Of a stretch of 43,139 bases of DNA, positions 35,613 through 43,139 are shown piece after piece. The DNA comes from Hyphomicrobiales bacterium. GTDB taxonomy: Bacteria > Pseudomonadota > Alphaproteobacteria > Rhizobiales > Aestuariivirgaceae. The notes under the pieces are model-generated. The model saw nothing but the letters and a program-made list of their open reading frames with translations, had not been told where the DNA came from and did not search any database. How positions within the stretch are numbered: position 1 is the stretch's first letter; the number at the start of each line of letters is the position of its first letter. The position numbers and the translations under genes were made by a program. The stretch spans positions 1-43,139 of the forward strand of contig JANYHE010000016.1 of assembly GCA_025359215.1 (NCBI GenBank), in the 5' to 3' direction.

Positions 35613-35631
35613 ATGGTTAAGGGAGCGTTTA
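35613..35631 (-). promoter_or_regulatory. Candidate CtrA-binding site upstream of the nlpD-like gene
   Basis: On the minus strand the site reads TAAA, seven bases (CGCTCCC), TTAACCAT: a perfect TTAACCAT half-site and one mismatch in the other half. It ends 50 bases upstream of the ATG at 35563. Confidence 0.6.
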
Positions 35632-35665
35632 TGATGAATGGTTGTTTAAAATAATTCCTAAAAAA

Positions 35666-36295
35666 TTATTCAACCACAACTTTGGCACCCACTTGAACGC
35701 GGTTGAAAAGATCAATCACATGTTCGTTCAACATGCGAATGCAGCCCGATGAAACAGCATGACCAATGCTCCAAGGCTGCGTGGTGCCGTGAATCCGAAA
35801 GTCTGTTGCGCCAATATACATCGCACGTGCACCCAGTGGATTTTGCGGACCACCTGCCATGAAATCTGGAATAATGTGGCCACGCTCGGCTTCGCGCTTA
35901 ATCATCACCGCAGGTGGACGCCAATCAGGCCAAGTGGCTTTGCGACTGATGTGATTGCTGCCCGACCACGAAAATCCTTCGCGGCCAACACCCACCCGGT
36001 ACATGATGGCTTGGTCGTTTGGCAGAATGAAATAGAGTTTGCGTTCGGCTGTGCGAACCAGAATCGATCCGGGCGCAAGGGATGAAGTGAATGGAATTGT
36101 CGCGCGGTTTGGGCCCGATACATCATCTTGCGCATAGGTTTTCGGCAGCTGCTGGGGATCAATTGCCATGGCTATTTGCGTGCTATCGATGCCGCCTAAA
36201 ATTTCGAACGTACCAGCTGCAATTTGAATGGGTTTAGCCGAAACCGGCATTGAAAAGATTAATGTGGCGACGGCCACAGCACTCAAAAACTTCAT
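35666..36295 (-). CDS. L,D-transpeptidase (YkuD domain), exported
   Basis: 209 residues from the ATG at 36295, preferred over the ATG at 36304 because AGGTGG lies five bases upstream. A signal peptide (1-20, PVSA-KP) is followed by a YkuD domain (about 75-208) with the catalytic motif His169...SSGC185IRM. Such enzymes form 3-3 cross-links in peptidoglycan or attach proteins to it; alphaproteobacterial members also contribute to polar growth in Rhizobiales. The gene lies between the nlpD-like gene and folK. A CtrA-like box sits 44 bases upstream, overlapping the folK stop. Confidence 0.93.
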   Translation of the reverse strand: MKFLSAVAVATLIFSMPVSAKPIQIAAGTFEILGGIDSTQIAMAIDPQQLPKTYAQDDVSGPNRATIPFTSSLAPGSILVRTAERKLYFILPNDQAIMYRVGVGREGFSWSGSNHISRKATWPDWRPPAVMIKREAERGHIIPDFMAGGPQNPLGARAMYIGATDFRIHGTTQPWSIGHAVSSGCIRMLNEHVIDLFNRVQVGAKVVVE

Positions 36296-36338
36296 CACAT
36301 CCACCTATAAAATATCGGATTATGATGAATGAAGTGCC

Positions 36339-36353
36339 TTAAGTTGAGCTTAA
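36339..36353. promoter_or_regulatory. Candidate CtrA-binding site upstream of the L,D-transpeptidase gene
   Basis: TTAA (36339-36342), seven bases (GTTGAGC), TTAA (36350-36353) matches the CtrA spacing exactly, and GCCAT follows. The first TTAA contains the folK stop codon. The box lies 44 bases upstream of the ldt start. Confidence 0.55.
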
Positions 36354-36830
36354 GCCATATAGTTTACAAAGCATAACTTTTGCAGATTGATGAGTGACAG
36401 GGTGTCGCCAACGCGCTGCAATTTCCGTAATCGGTGCAAGCACAAAACTTCGTACGGAAATGCCAGGATGCGGCAGAACCAAAGCTTTTTGATTGGCACC
36501 TCTCTGGTGTTTTATCTGCCCGTGAAAATCAATAATATCGAGATCAAGTGTGCGCGGTCCCCACCGCTTTGCCCGCTTGCGGCCAGCAACGCATTCAATC
36601 ATATGAAGGCGGCGAATTAGAATTTCAGGCGCAAGTGCCGTCTCAATAATCGCTACAGCATTCACGAAGTTGGGTTGGTTCTTGTTTCCAAAGGGAGCAG
36701 TTTCTAAAAGCGTGGAGGCCTTGACCAACCGCAATGGCCACTGGTTTAAGGCGATCAATGCCCGCTCAACCGATTGTCGTGGGCTTCCCCATGGCCCCGA
36801 AATATTGCTGCCCAACGCCACCAAAATCAT
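36339..36830 (-). CDS. folK: 2-amino-4-hydroxy-6-hydroxymethyldihydropteridine pyrophosphokinase
   Basis: 163 residues from the ATG at 36830, which overlaps the preceding stop (ATGA) and has GGGAAC five bases upstream; a longer frame to 36905 would run into the upstream gene. HPPK transfers pyrophosphate from ATP to the pterin in folate synthesis. Motifs: ILVALGSNISGPWG near the start, FGNKNQPNFVNAVAIIET, and the Mg-binding RWGPRTLDLDIIDF around 92-105, then LPHPGISVRSFVLAPITEI. It is the last gene of the dapA-smpB-peroxiredoxin-folK run. Confidence 0.95.
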   Translation of the reverse strand: MILVALGSNISGPWGSPRQSVERALIALNQWPLRLVKASTLLETAPFGNKNQPNFVNAVAIIETALAPEILIRRLHMIECVAGRKRAKRWGPRTLDLDIIDFHGQIKHQRGANQKALVLPHPGISVRSFVLAPITEIAARWRHPVTHQSAKVMLCKLYGLSST

Positions 36831-37327
36831 AATTGTTCCCGGAACCATTTCAAGCAATCGCTGGCGTCTTGCTCTGGTGTAGCGACAGGATATTGAACAT
36901 GACAAATGATTGAATCAATAACCAGCATAGTCAATCGTGTGAGATACTCACGCCTGCCTGTGTGAAATCTTGGCAAAGATAAAGCTTGCGAAAACTGGCT
37001 TTGCGCATCGGAAAGTAGCGCATAAGGCAAGTGGTGAAGTTCCGCAAAATCTAATTGCCATTGCGGTGACAGCAAACTGACGCCGAATATTTTTATTTCC
37101 ATATTTGAAAATTCATCATGCGCTAACGCATAAGACAAAGCCTGCGGTGTGGAACCATGTGCACCTGGAATAGTGTCCCAATTTTCTGGATCTGCAATGC
37201 CAGCCTTGCCTGTGTATGGGTATATGAAATAAGCCGCCCTGCCCGCAACATGCACGGGATTGACCACCCCGCCTTGCGTTGAGGCTAACGCCACATCGGG
37301 AACCCGTTGGCCGATAAGGTGGTGCAC
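36827..37327 (-). CDS. Peroxiredoxin-like (AhpC/TSA) protein lacking both catalytic cysteines
   Basis: 166 residues from the GTG at 37327, with AGAGG seven bases upstream and five bases after the smpB stop; the frame is open further upstream but inside smpB. The fold matches the PrxQ-like branch: AAYFIYPYTGKAG, WDTIPGAHGSTPQ, FGVSLLSPQWQLDFAELHHLPYALLSDAQ and LTRLTMLVIDSIICHVQYPV. In relatives the motif is GARGCTPQSC; here it reads GAHGSTPQAL, so the peroxidatic Cys is Ser59 and the resolving Cys is Leu64. The two remaining Cys lie near the C-terminus. It is therefore probably not a classical peroxidase. Neighbours are smpB and folK. Confidence 0.8.
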   Translation of the reverse strand: MHHLIGQRVPDVALASTQGGVVNPVHVAGRAAYFIYPYTGKAGIADPENWDTIPGAHGSTPQALSYALAHDEFSNMEIKIFGVSLLSPQWQLDFAELHHLPYALLSDAQSQFSQALSLPRFHTGRREYLTRLTMLVIDSIICHVQYPVATPEQDASDCLKWFREQL

Positions 37328-37331
37328 GATA

Positions 37332-37829
37332 TTAACCTCTATCGCGCAGCACACGCGATTTTTCACGGTTCCAATCGCGAACTTTGATCGTCTCGCGCTT
37401 ATCCACGTTTTTCTTACCGCGCGCCAAAGCAATATCCACCTTCACGCGCCCGCGCGCGTTGAAAAACATTTTGAGCGGCACAATAGTCAGGCCTTCGCGC
37501 TGAATACCCACCGCAAGACGGTCGATCTCTTTGCGGTTGAGTAGCAATTTGCGTGGCCGCTTTTGCTCATGATTAAAGCGATTGGCTTCCCGATATTCCG
37601 GGATATTGGAGTTGATGAGAAATATCTCCGTGCCCTTCATTGCAGCATAAGCTTCGCCCAAATTGATATGGCCGACCCGCAAGGATTTAACTTCAGAGCC
37701 CACAAGTTCAATGGCGGCTTCAAAAAACTGGATCAATTCGAAATCATAGCGGGCGCGGCGATTTTCAGCCACAACCTTTATGCCTTCTTGTTTCTTCGAG
37801 GCCTTAGCTCCGCCTGCCTTAGATGACAT
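37332..37829 (-). CDS. smpB: SsrA-binding protein SmpB
   Basis: 165 residues. SmpB binds tmRNA and delivers it to stalled ribosomes. Motifs: [31 protein letters not shown], the [22 protein letters not shown] segment and the basic tail [33 protein letters not shown], which enters the mRNA channel. Its ATG shares one base with the dapA stop (TAATG). tmRNA itself is not in the window. The dapA-smpB pair is conserved in Hyphomicrobiales. Confidence 0.97.
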   Translation of the reverse strand: MSSKAGGAKASKKQEGIKVVAENRRARYDFELIQFFEAAIELVGSEVKSLRVGHINLGEAYAAMKGTEIFLINSNIPEYREANRFNHEQKRPRKLLLNRKEIDRLAVGIQREGLTIVPLKMFFNARGRVKVDIALARGKKNVDKRETIKVRDWNREKSRVLRDRG

Positions 37830-38710
37830 TAGTTGAGCAAACCTGCATGAATAAGTGCCTCGCGCACGATAGCTTTTGTGCTTTCCATAACGGGCACCAA
37901 AGGCAACCGGGCTTCCGCTTCACAAAGACCGAGCAGATGCGCTGCATATTTTACAGGTCCGGGGCTTGCTTCTACAAACATAGCATGATGCAACGGCATC
38001 AAACGATCTTGCAGTTGCAGCGCCATGGCGTAGTCGCCGCTTAATGTGGCGGCCTGCAAATCAGCACACAGACGTGGCGCCACATTGGCCGTCACTGATA
38101 TGCAACCAACTCCGCCGTGAGCATTGAAGCCCAGCGCTGTGCCATCCTCGCCCGAAAGCTGAATAAATTTTTCTCCCGACATCAGCCGTTGGCGCGATGG
38201 CCGCGTAAGGTCAGCAGAGGCATCTTTGGTGCCGATGATATTTTTAAAGTCATGCGCAAGCCGCGCCAAAGTTTCGACGGAAATGTTGGCAACCGTGCGT
38301 CCCGGCACGTTGTAAACAAAAACCGGAATATCCACGGCTTCAACAATGGCTTTATAATGGGCGTAAATTCCGTCCTGTGTTGGCTTGTTATAATAAGGCA
38401 CAACAACAAGGGCAGCATCTGCCCCAGCTTCTTTAGCATGGCGCGTATATTCGACAGCTTCGGCCGTGTTGTTAGATCCTGCACCTGCAATCACCGGCAC
38501 ACGGCCCTTGGCCTCTTCCACGCAAATGCGCACCACGGCTTTGTGTTCAGCAGGAGTCAAAGTGGGGCTTTCACCTGTGGTGCCCACAGGCACTAAACCA
38601 GAGCTGCCTTCTTTAATCTGCCAGTTCACAAATTTTCGAAAGGCTGCCTCGTCGAAAGCACCATTCTTCATTGGCGTGATTAAAGCTGGAATTGAACCCT
38701 TGAACTGCAC
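37829..38710 (-). CDS. dapA: 4-hydroxy-tetrahydrodipicolinate synthase
   Basis: 293 residues from the GTG at 38710 (GAGG six bases upstream), which gives the family's usual start ([13 protein letters not shown]) and length; an ATG at 38743 would add 11 atypical residues. DapA condenses pyruvate with aspartate semialdehyde in lysine and diaminopimelate synthesis, needed for peptidoglycan. Catalytic residues: Lys162 (IIGTKDAS), Tyr133 (FVYNVPGRT) and Thr44/Thr45 ([10 protein letters not shown]). It is divergent from slt across a 188-base regulatory region. Confidence 0.96.
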   Translation of the reverse strand: MQFKGSIPALITPMKNGAFDEAAFRKFVNWQIKEGSSGLVPVGTTGESPTLTPAEHKAVVRICVEEAKGRVPVIAGAGSNNTAEAVEYTRHAKEAGADAALVVVPYYNKPTQDGIYAHYKAIVEAVDIPVFVYNVPGRTVANISVETLARLAHDFKNIIGTKDASADLTRPSRQRLMSGEKFIQLSGEDGTALGFNAHGGVGCISVTANVAPRLCADLQAATLSGDYAMALQLQDRLMPLHHAMFVEASPGPVKYAAHLLGLCEAEARLPLVPVMESTKAIVREALIHAGLLN

Positions 38711-38794
38711 GTGAAGCCTCGTTGGTAAGAAGTTGGAAACCATAAGGAGCCTATATTCAAAAATCCGCAGCTCCGTAACGGTGGTGCACCATAG

Positions 38795-38856
38795 TCGGTC
38801 AGTTTGGTGACTTCAAGACAGAGGCTTGACAGAATTCGGTCAAAACTCGGTCAAAA
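38795..38856 (+). promoter_or_regulatory. Repeated TCGGTCA motifs with a consensus -35 box upstream of slt
   Basis: TCGGTCA occurs at 38795-38801; TCGGTCAAAA occurs twice in tandem at 38836-38845 and 38847-38856, an 11-base period. A perfect -35 hexamer TTGACA lies at 38826-38831, but no good -10 is found at normal spacing, which is typical of an activator-dependent promoter. The region separates divergent dapA and slt; a further AGGTCAGTTAGT precedes the slt start. Confidence 0.45.
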
Positions 38857-38898
38857 TGAACATCCAACGATCAGTCATTGCGAGTTAGGTCAGTTAGT

Positions 38899-40989
38899 AT
38901 GAATTTTGAAGTGTCGCGTCGTTCATTGCTTAAAGGTTTGTTTTCGGCATCAGCCATTGCACTTATACCAGCCTCGTTGGCCATTGCTGCGCCTTCGGGC
39001 CTTGCAGTTCAAGCCATCCAACGCGCACTTGCAGGCGATTTTCAAACGGGCGGCAGCTTGGCGGCACAATCTGGCGATCAGGTTGCTGTTAAATTGGTTG
39101 AACTGCTTTATTTGCGCGATCATGGCGCAGAAGCAGGCTTTTCACGCATTATGGCATTCCTCAATGCAGCACCCAACTGGCCGTTAACTGAAACATTGAT
39201 GAAGCGCGCCGAGCAAGCGCTTTATGAAAATACTTCCGACACGAAAACTGTGCTTCAATATTTTAACGGAAAGCGCGCCACTACACCTTCGGGTAAATTA
39301 GCCTTGGCGCGCGCTTTATATGCTTCTGGCGACGCATCAAATGGCAAGATCTGGCTGAGAGAAGCTTGGCTGAGCCCGAAAGTGGATGTGGATTACGAAC
39401 GCCGCATTCTATCAGAATTTGGCAATCAGCTCACTGCTTCTGATCATAAAGCCCGTATGTGGCGTTTGGTCTATGCGCAAGAAGGCAATGCCGCCATTCG
39501 CAATTCCAAACGTTTGAGTGGCGATTATCAGGCTGCGGCAAACGCTGCTCAAATGCTTTTACGCGGCGATGGTGGCGCTGATCGAAAATATCAATCCCTA
39601 TCATCTGCGATGAAAAATGAACTGGCGCTCAAACTGGTGCGCGCCCGCTATTTCCGCCGTAAAGAAAATTATGATCAAGCCCGCGCCATACTTATGAGTG
39701 CCCAAGGCAATCCTGGCATTGCCTTGGATGCTGAAGCGTGGTGGAGCGAGCGCCGCATCATTGCCCGGCGTTCCGTTGGCCCCAATCATGGCGCGCATTG
39801 GAATGCGGCCTATCAAATGTCTGCCGATCATCGTTTGAATGCAGGTGACGGCGCACTCGAAGCTGAGTTCATTGCGGGCTGGGTGGCTTTGCGTTATTTG
39901 CGCCAACCCGATTTGGCGATGGCCCATTTTGCCAACTTGAAAAAAATCTCCGTCACCCGCACGGACAAAGCCAAAACCGCCTATTGGGTGGGTCGCACTT
40001 ATGCGAGTATGGGTGACAAGGCCTCAGCACGCGCCGCCTATCAAAATGCGGCTGTTCATTCGACTGTCTACTATGGTCAATTGGCGAGAGAACAGTTGGG
40101 CTTGGGCAATGAGCCAGAGCCCATAAACGGCGGCAAAGCATCGCAAGCCGCTCAAGCCAGAGTAGCTCAGGATGAAGTCATCAGGGCCATGCGATTGTTC
40201 GCACAAGCGGGCACCAAAAACCAACTCAACATTTTCTTGTGGTCGATTGCCAATCGCTTCGACTCGGCTGACGAGTTGAACGCTGCCGCTGCAATCGTGC
40301 AAAATCTGGCTGGAACATCATGGTCTCTGCGCTTGGCAAAAGCAGCAAGCCAGCGTGGGCTGGATATTGATGCATGGTCATATCCGATAATGGGCCTGCC
40401 AAAGTGGAGCCAAATTGGCAAACCGATTGAACGCTCATTGGTCTTTGCATTATCGCGTCAAGAAAGTGAATTTGATCCACAGGCCGGAAGCTCAGTGGGT
40501 GCACAAGGCTTGATGCAACTCATGCCAGCCACTGCGCAATTAATTGCGCGGCAATACCGTGTGCCATTCGCACAAAACAAATTGAAGGGTGACCCTGCCT
40601 ATAATGTGAAACTGGGTGCCGCCCATTTGGCTGATCTTGTCGATAATTTTAGCGGTTCTTATGTGCTCACCCTTGTGGCCTATAATGCAGGCCCACGGCG
40701 CTCTCGTGAATGGGTGGATGAATATGGCGATCCGCGCGGAGGGCAAGTGGACCCTGTTGATTGGGTGGAATGCATTCCGTTTGAGGAAACCCGCGGCTAT
40801 GTGCAAAAAGTGATGCAGAATGTGCATGTTTATCGCTCACGTTTAGCACCAGACACAGTGCGCCCCATGACTGCCGATTTGAAACGCGGCACGCCAAGCG
40901 AAATAAATGTGGCCAGCACCACACCCATTGAATCTCCTGTGGCCTGCAAAACAAAATCAATCACATCATTCTTGAATTCGTGTGAGTGA
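38899..40989 (+). CDS. slt: Soluble lytic murein transglycosylase (Slt family), Tat signal
   Basis: 696 residues from the ATG at 38899 (AGG nine bases upstream; a TTG seven codons earlier is less likely). The N-terminus has the strong twin-arginine motif SRRSLLK followed by a hydrophobic run ending in AIAAP, so Tat export is predicted, which is unusual for a lytic transglycosylase. A superhelical alpha domain (about 40-480) is followed by the SLT domain (about 505-670) with catalytic Glu522 in LSRQESEFDPQAGS, then GAQGLMQLMPATA and LTLVAYNAGP. It cleaves glycan strands to 1,6-anhydromuropeptides. Its stop overlaps the hydrolase gene by eight bases. Confidence 0.95.
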   Translation: MNFEVSRRSLLKGLFSASAIALIPASLAIAAPSGLAVQAIQRALAGDFQTGGSLAAQSGDQVAVKLVELLYLRDHGAEAGFSRIMAFLNAAPNWPLTETLMKRAEQALYENTSDTKTVLQYFNGKRATTPSGKLALARALYASGDASNGKIWLREAWLSPKVDVDYERRILSEFGNQLTASDHKARMWRLVYAQEGNAAIRNSKRLSGDYQAAANAAQMLLRGDGGADRKYQSLSSAMKNELALKLVRARYFRRKENYDQARAILMSAQGNPGIALDAEAWWSERRIIARRSVGPNHGAHWNAAYQMSADHRLNAGDGALEAEFIAGWVALRYLRQPDLAMAHFANLKKISVTRTDKAKTAYWVGRTYASMGDKASARAAYQNAAVHSTVYYGQLAREQLGLGNEPEPINGGKASQAAQARVAQDEVIRAMRLFAQAGTKNQLNIFLWSIANRFDSADELNAAAAIVQNLAGTSWSLRLAKAASQRGLDIDAWSYPIMGLPKWSQIGKPIERSLVFALSRQESEFDPQAGSSVGAQGLMQLMPATAQLIARQYRVPFAQNKLKGDPAYNVKLGAAHLADLVDNFSGSYVLTLVAYNAGPRRSREWVDEYGDPRGGQVDPVDWVECIPFEETRGYVQKVMQNVHVYRSRLAPDTVRPMTADLKRGTPSEINVASTTPIESPVACKTKSITSFLNSCE

Positions 40990-41848
40990 GCATTTCATAA
41001 AAGCCCGCGATGGCACACAGATTTTTGCAGATGATCGCAGGCCCCAAACCAGCGGGCTAACGCCCATTCTTTGCTTGCCGGGCCTAACCCGCAACAGCAA
41101 AGATTTTGCGCCTGTGTTTGATGTCTATGCACAACAGCGCCGAGTGATTGCGATTGATTTACGAGGTCGAGGTCGTTCTGGTTACGCCGATCCAAAGACC
41201 TATGCCGTAGCCCACGAGTTGGATGATGTTATCGTCGTGCTCGACGCACTTGCGATTGAACGAGCAGCTCTCATTGGCACGTCACGCGGCGGGTTAATTG
41301 GCCAAGTTATGGCAAGCACCCACCCAAACCGATTGGCGGGGCTTTTGCTCAATGATATCGGGCCGGAAATCAATCCTGTCGGCCTCAAGCGCATCTTGAA
41401 TTATGTGAGCGCGCCCAGCAATTTCAAAAACTGGGATGAGGCTGTGCTTGCGATAAAATCCCCCGGCTTCAGCAATGTTTCAGACCAACACTGGCTCACC
41501 ATCGCCAAGAGAGTTTTCAGAGAACAGAACAATCATCCGTACACTGATTATGACCCCCTGCTCACCAAGTTCGCTCTTACAATTGCAGATATTGAAGCTG
41601 GAAAATTGCAAAGTCTTTGGGGCATAACACCAGCGCTGGCCAATATGCCAGTTGCAGTTCTGCGGGGTGAAAACTCTGATCTCTTGAGTTCTGAAACCGT
41701 TGTAAAAATGCAAGACATTCTGCCCGAACTGATGGCCACCACGGTGCCAAATCGCGCCCATGTGCCGTTTCTTGATGAACCAGAATCGCTTTTGGCAATT
41801 CAACAATGGCTCACAGTCGTCGATCAAAAAGAAAAAGGCCGACACTAA
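40982..41848 (+). CDS. Alpha/beta hydrolase
   Basis: 288 residues, GTG start at 40982 overlapping the slt stop by eight bases. The triad is Ser101 in LIGTSRGGLIG, Asp233 in GENSDLL and His260 in NRAHVPFLDEP; the oxyanion region is LCLPGLTRNSKDF (30-42), and DLRGRGRSGYAD follows. The fold and lengths match alpha/beta hydrolases such as esterases, haloalkane dehalogenases and MenH-like enzymes, but the substrate cannot be read from sequence. Translational coupling with slt is a usual arrangement in Hyphomicrobiales. Its stop codon sits in the loop of a terminator hairpin. Confidence 0.9.
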   Translation: MSEHFIKARDGTQIFADDRRPQTSGLTPILCLPGLTRNSKDFAPVFDVYAQQRRVIAIDLRGRGRSGYADPKTYAVAHELDDVIVVLDALAIERAALIGTSRGGLIGQVMASTHPNRLAGLLLNDIGPEINPVGLKRILNYVSAPSNFKNWDEAVLAIKSPGFSNVSDQHWLTIAKRVFREQNNHPYTDYDPLLTKFALTIADIEAGKLQSLWGITPALANMPVAVLRGENSDLLSSETVVKMQDILPELMATTVPNRAHVPFLDEPESLLAIQQWLTVVDQKEKGRH

Positions 41849-41858
41849 GGTCGGCCTT
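41835..41858. terminator. Bidirectional terminator
   Basis: AAGGCCGAC (41835-41843) and GTCGGCCTT (41850-41858) form a nine-base stem with a six-base loop that contains the stop codon of the alpha/beta hydrolase (41846-41848). On the plus strand CTTAACTTTT follows; on the minus strand TTTCTTTTTG follows, so it can end both convergent transcripts. Confidence 0.85.
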
Positions 41859-41874
41859 CTTAACTTTTGCAATT

Positions 41875-42441
41875 CTATTTGCGTGTGCGCGTGCCAGACA
41901 GCGTTTCACCTTTGGCATTGCGCAAACCACCTGTGCCATAAAGTTTGGTGAATTCGGCTTCTTTGCCTTCGGCCAACAAGCCAGCCTGCCTAATCCATTC
42001 TTCGCGCTTGATGCGGCCATTAAAACGCAAGTGATCATCAACCCATGACACCTGAGCTTCGGTCCAAGCTGCAATTTGATCAAAATGGAAGAAGCCTAAC
42101 GTGTGAAGAATGCTCTCGTTTTTTGGACCAATGCCGCTGATGCGTTGCAAATCATCAGCTTTGCCACCACGTGCAGCAGCGATTCCTTTTGGTCTTTCCA
42201 TTTTACCAACCATTGGCTCGGCTGCCGGCGTGGTCGCTGGCGCCGGTGTTGTCGTTGGTCGTGGCGCCATAACCACTGGCGCTGGCGTTAATGCGGGCTT
42301 TGGGGCTGGTGCCGGAGTATAAACCGGTTCAGCAATTTTAGCGGGCGCGTCAACCATTGTGCGCAAAGCCCAACCAATCAAACAGCCGATGAAATAAGCA
42401 ATCAACATCCAGATGGCAAGTTCTATGAGATAATGGGTCAT
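41875..42441 (-). CDS. Membrane-anchored helix-hairpin-helix protein
   Basis: 188 residues. One N-terminal membrane segment (about 8-28), a Pro/Ala-rich linker (about 40-80, PAPAPKPALTPAP and similar), then a helix-hairpin-helix domain (about 93-165) with DDLQRISGIGPKNESILHTLGFFHFDQIAAWT, as in the predicted 5'-nuclease/flap-endonuclease-like HhH family found in many Alphaproteobacteria. Despite the name no nuclease residues are visible; the HhH domain may bind DNA or protein at the membrane. It follows the 43-residue and OmpA-family genes and probably shares their transcript. Confidence 0.85.
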   Translation of the reverse strand: MTHYLIELAIWMLIAYFIGCLIGWALRTMVDAPAKIAEPVYTPAPAPKPALTPAPVVMAPRPTTTPAPATTPAAEPMVGKMERPKGIAAARGGKADDLQRISGIGPKNESILHTLGFFHFDQIAAWTEAQVSWVDDHLRFNGRIKREEWIRQAGLLAEGKEAEFTKLYGTGGLRNAKGETLSGTRTRK

Positions 42442-42456
42442 GATTTTGCGCCTATC

Positions 42457-42588
42457 TTAACGTGAATTTCGATCAGGAATACTGGTCGTAAAACCGACAT
42501 AGGCACCCAGCACCAAGGCTAAAGCCAACCAGATCCAATTATGTTGGACCAAAATCCAGCTATTATGAAAATTGAAAAATTCGTTCAT
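42457..42588 (-). CDS. 43-residue membrane protein between the OmpA-family and HhH genes
   Basis: A short open frame of 43 codons plus stop starts with the ATG at 42588, preceded by AAGGGGG about six bases upstream. It encodes MNEFFNFHNSWILVQHNWIW and then one strongly hydrophobic segment (about 18-35, LALALVLGAYVGFTTS), ending in a polar tail. It starts 11 bases after the OmpA-family stop and ends 15 bases before the HhH gene, fitting an operon of three membrane-linked proteins. No family is recognised. An in-frame ATG two codons upstream is too close to the ribosome binding site. Confidence 0.62.
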   Translation of the reverse strand: MNEFFNFHNSWILVQHNWIWLALALVLGAYVGFTTSIPDRNSR

Positions 42589-42599
42589 GATCATCCCCC

Positions 42600-43139
42600 T
42601 TATTGCGTAACCGTGAATTCAACGCGGCGATTCTTCATCCGTGCTTCATTTGTTGTTGCCGGATCGAGTGGCTTATCTTTGCTGAAGCCTTTTGCCGTCA
42701 ACCGCGCTTCGGCAATTCCTGCTTTTGTCAAAACATCAACCACAGTTTTGGCACGGCGCTCACTCAAACCCTGATTATATTTCTCAGATCCGATAAAGTC
42801 GGCATGGCCCGCCACTTCAACTTTCAATGCCAAGCAACGCGCATCTTTGAGAAGTGCGGCATATTGGTTGACAGAACCTTCATAAGGCCCACTCAACGCA
42901 TCTTTGTTAAATTCAAATCGCACTGGGAAAACAGCTGCAATGCGCGCAATCGTAGAAACGCAATCATAAGGCTTGTCAGCAGCTGGGGCTGGTGGTGGCG
43001 GGGCCACGTTGACAGCGAGCTCATCTTTTGTGTTATCGCTCAAAGTCTTTTCGGCGCCATCGCTCTCAACGGCTGAAACATCATATACGCCATTTACTAA
43101 AGGTTTAGATGGCTTCAACGTCCACTTGCCGGAAGCATC
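42600..43139 (-). CDS. OmpA-family outer-membrane protein, C-terminal part (partial)
   Basis: The open frame continues past the right window edge, so the visible 179 codons are the C-terminal part; an internal TTG at 43118 is unlikely to be the start. A Ser/Val-rich Ig-like stretch (SGKWTLKPSKPLVNGVYDVSAV) precedes an OmpA_C domain with FEFNKDALSG, VAGHADFIGSEKYNQGLSERRAKTVVDVL and NRRVEFTV, which binds peptidoglycan through diaminopimelate-coordinating Asp and Arg residues (here GHAD and SERRA). It probably anchors an outer-membrane or periplasmic structure to the wall. It is first in the visible group with the 43-residue and HhH genes. Confidence 0.88.
   Translation of the reverse strand, partial: DASGKWTLKPSKPLVNGVYDVSAVESDGAEKTLSDNTKDELAVNVAPPPPAPAADKPYDCVSTIARIAAVFPVRFEFNKDALSGPYEGSVNQYAALLKDARCLALKVEVAGHADFIGSEKYNQGLSERRAKTVVDVLTKAGIAEARLTAKGFSKDKPLDPATTNEARMKNRRVEFTVTQ

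Noticed and set aside
38857-38889. A 10-codon open frame upstream of slt that could be a leader peptide
   Set aside because: There is no ribosome binding site, regulatory codon run or attenuator structure.

Overview
The window is a dense chromosomal segment of an alphaproteobacterium, most likely from or near the Hyphomicrobiales (Rhizobiales). The basis is gene content and order: pdhA/pdhB with a lipoyl domain on the second subunit, ftsB, eno, kdsA, pyrG, secG, tpiA, ppiD, the trp genes, moaC, moeA and lexA, then slt/dapA/smpB. Candidate CtrA boxes (TTAA-N7-TTAA) and a RIME-like palindromic repeat fit the same lineage. Unlike many rhizobia, trpE and trpG are separate genes. I see no tRNA, rRNA, CRISPR array, insertion sequence or prophage, and no gene-free gap above 200 bases.

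Layout. 1-1856 (minus): pyruvate dehydrogenase E1 beta (partial) and alpha, then ftsB. 1909-4839 (plus): an Rrf2 regulator, then a coupled operon of a Tat-exported PepSY-like protein, an OmpR-type response regulator and a histidine kinase. 4871-7196 (minus): enolase, then two unrecognised membrane proteins. 7293-14394 (minus): a run of exported or envelope proteins: transglutaminase-like protease, a large periplasmic protein of unknown family, YVTN beta-propeller, creatininase-like protein, RlpA, Sel1-repeat protein and a DUF2147 protein. 14485-18551: an accessory metabolic block with an aldolase-fold protein, an orphan acidic protein, and an operon of DenD-like dehydrogenase, PhyH-type dioxygenase and EamA permease. 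18541-25606 (minus): kdsA, thioesterase, MscS channel and pyrG in one tight run, then secG, an ATC-hydrolase-like gene and tpiA. 25724-33208 (plus): ppiD-trpE-trpG-trpD-trpC-moaC-moeA, nearly all start/stop overlapped; lexA follows with its own promoter. 34067-38710 (minus): NlpD-like LytM protein, L,D-transpeptidase, folK, a peroxiredoxin-like protein, smpB and dapA. 38899-41848 (plus): soluble lytic transglycosylase and an alpha/beta hydrolase. 41875-43139 (minus): an HhH protein, a 43-residue membrane protein and an OmpA-family protein cut by the window edge.

Themes. Central metabolism (glycolysis, CTP, KDO, tryptophan, lysine/diaminopimelate, folate, molybdopterin) alternates with envelope remodelling genes. 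Four envelope genes (BTLCP protease, rlpA, nlpD-like, ldt) carry candidate CtrA boxes just upstream, suggesting a cell-cycle-timed set. The observations most worth checking are this candidate CtrA set, the peroxiredoxin-like protein with no catalytic cysteine in the folK-smpB-dapA operon, the palindromic repeat read through in frame inside the pdhB linker, the Tat/PepSY plus two-component module, the DenD-PhyH-EamA operon, and the exported creatininase with altered metal ligands. All statements rest on reading the sequence; no database search was run.
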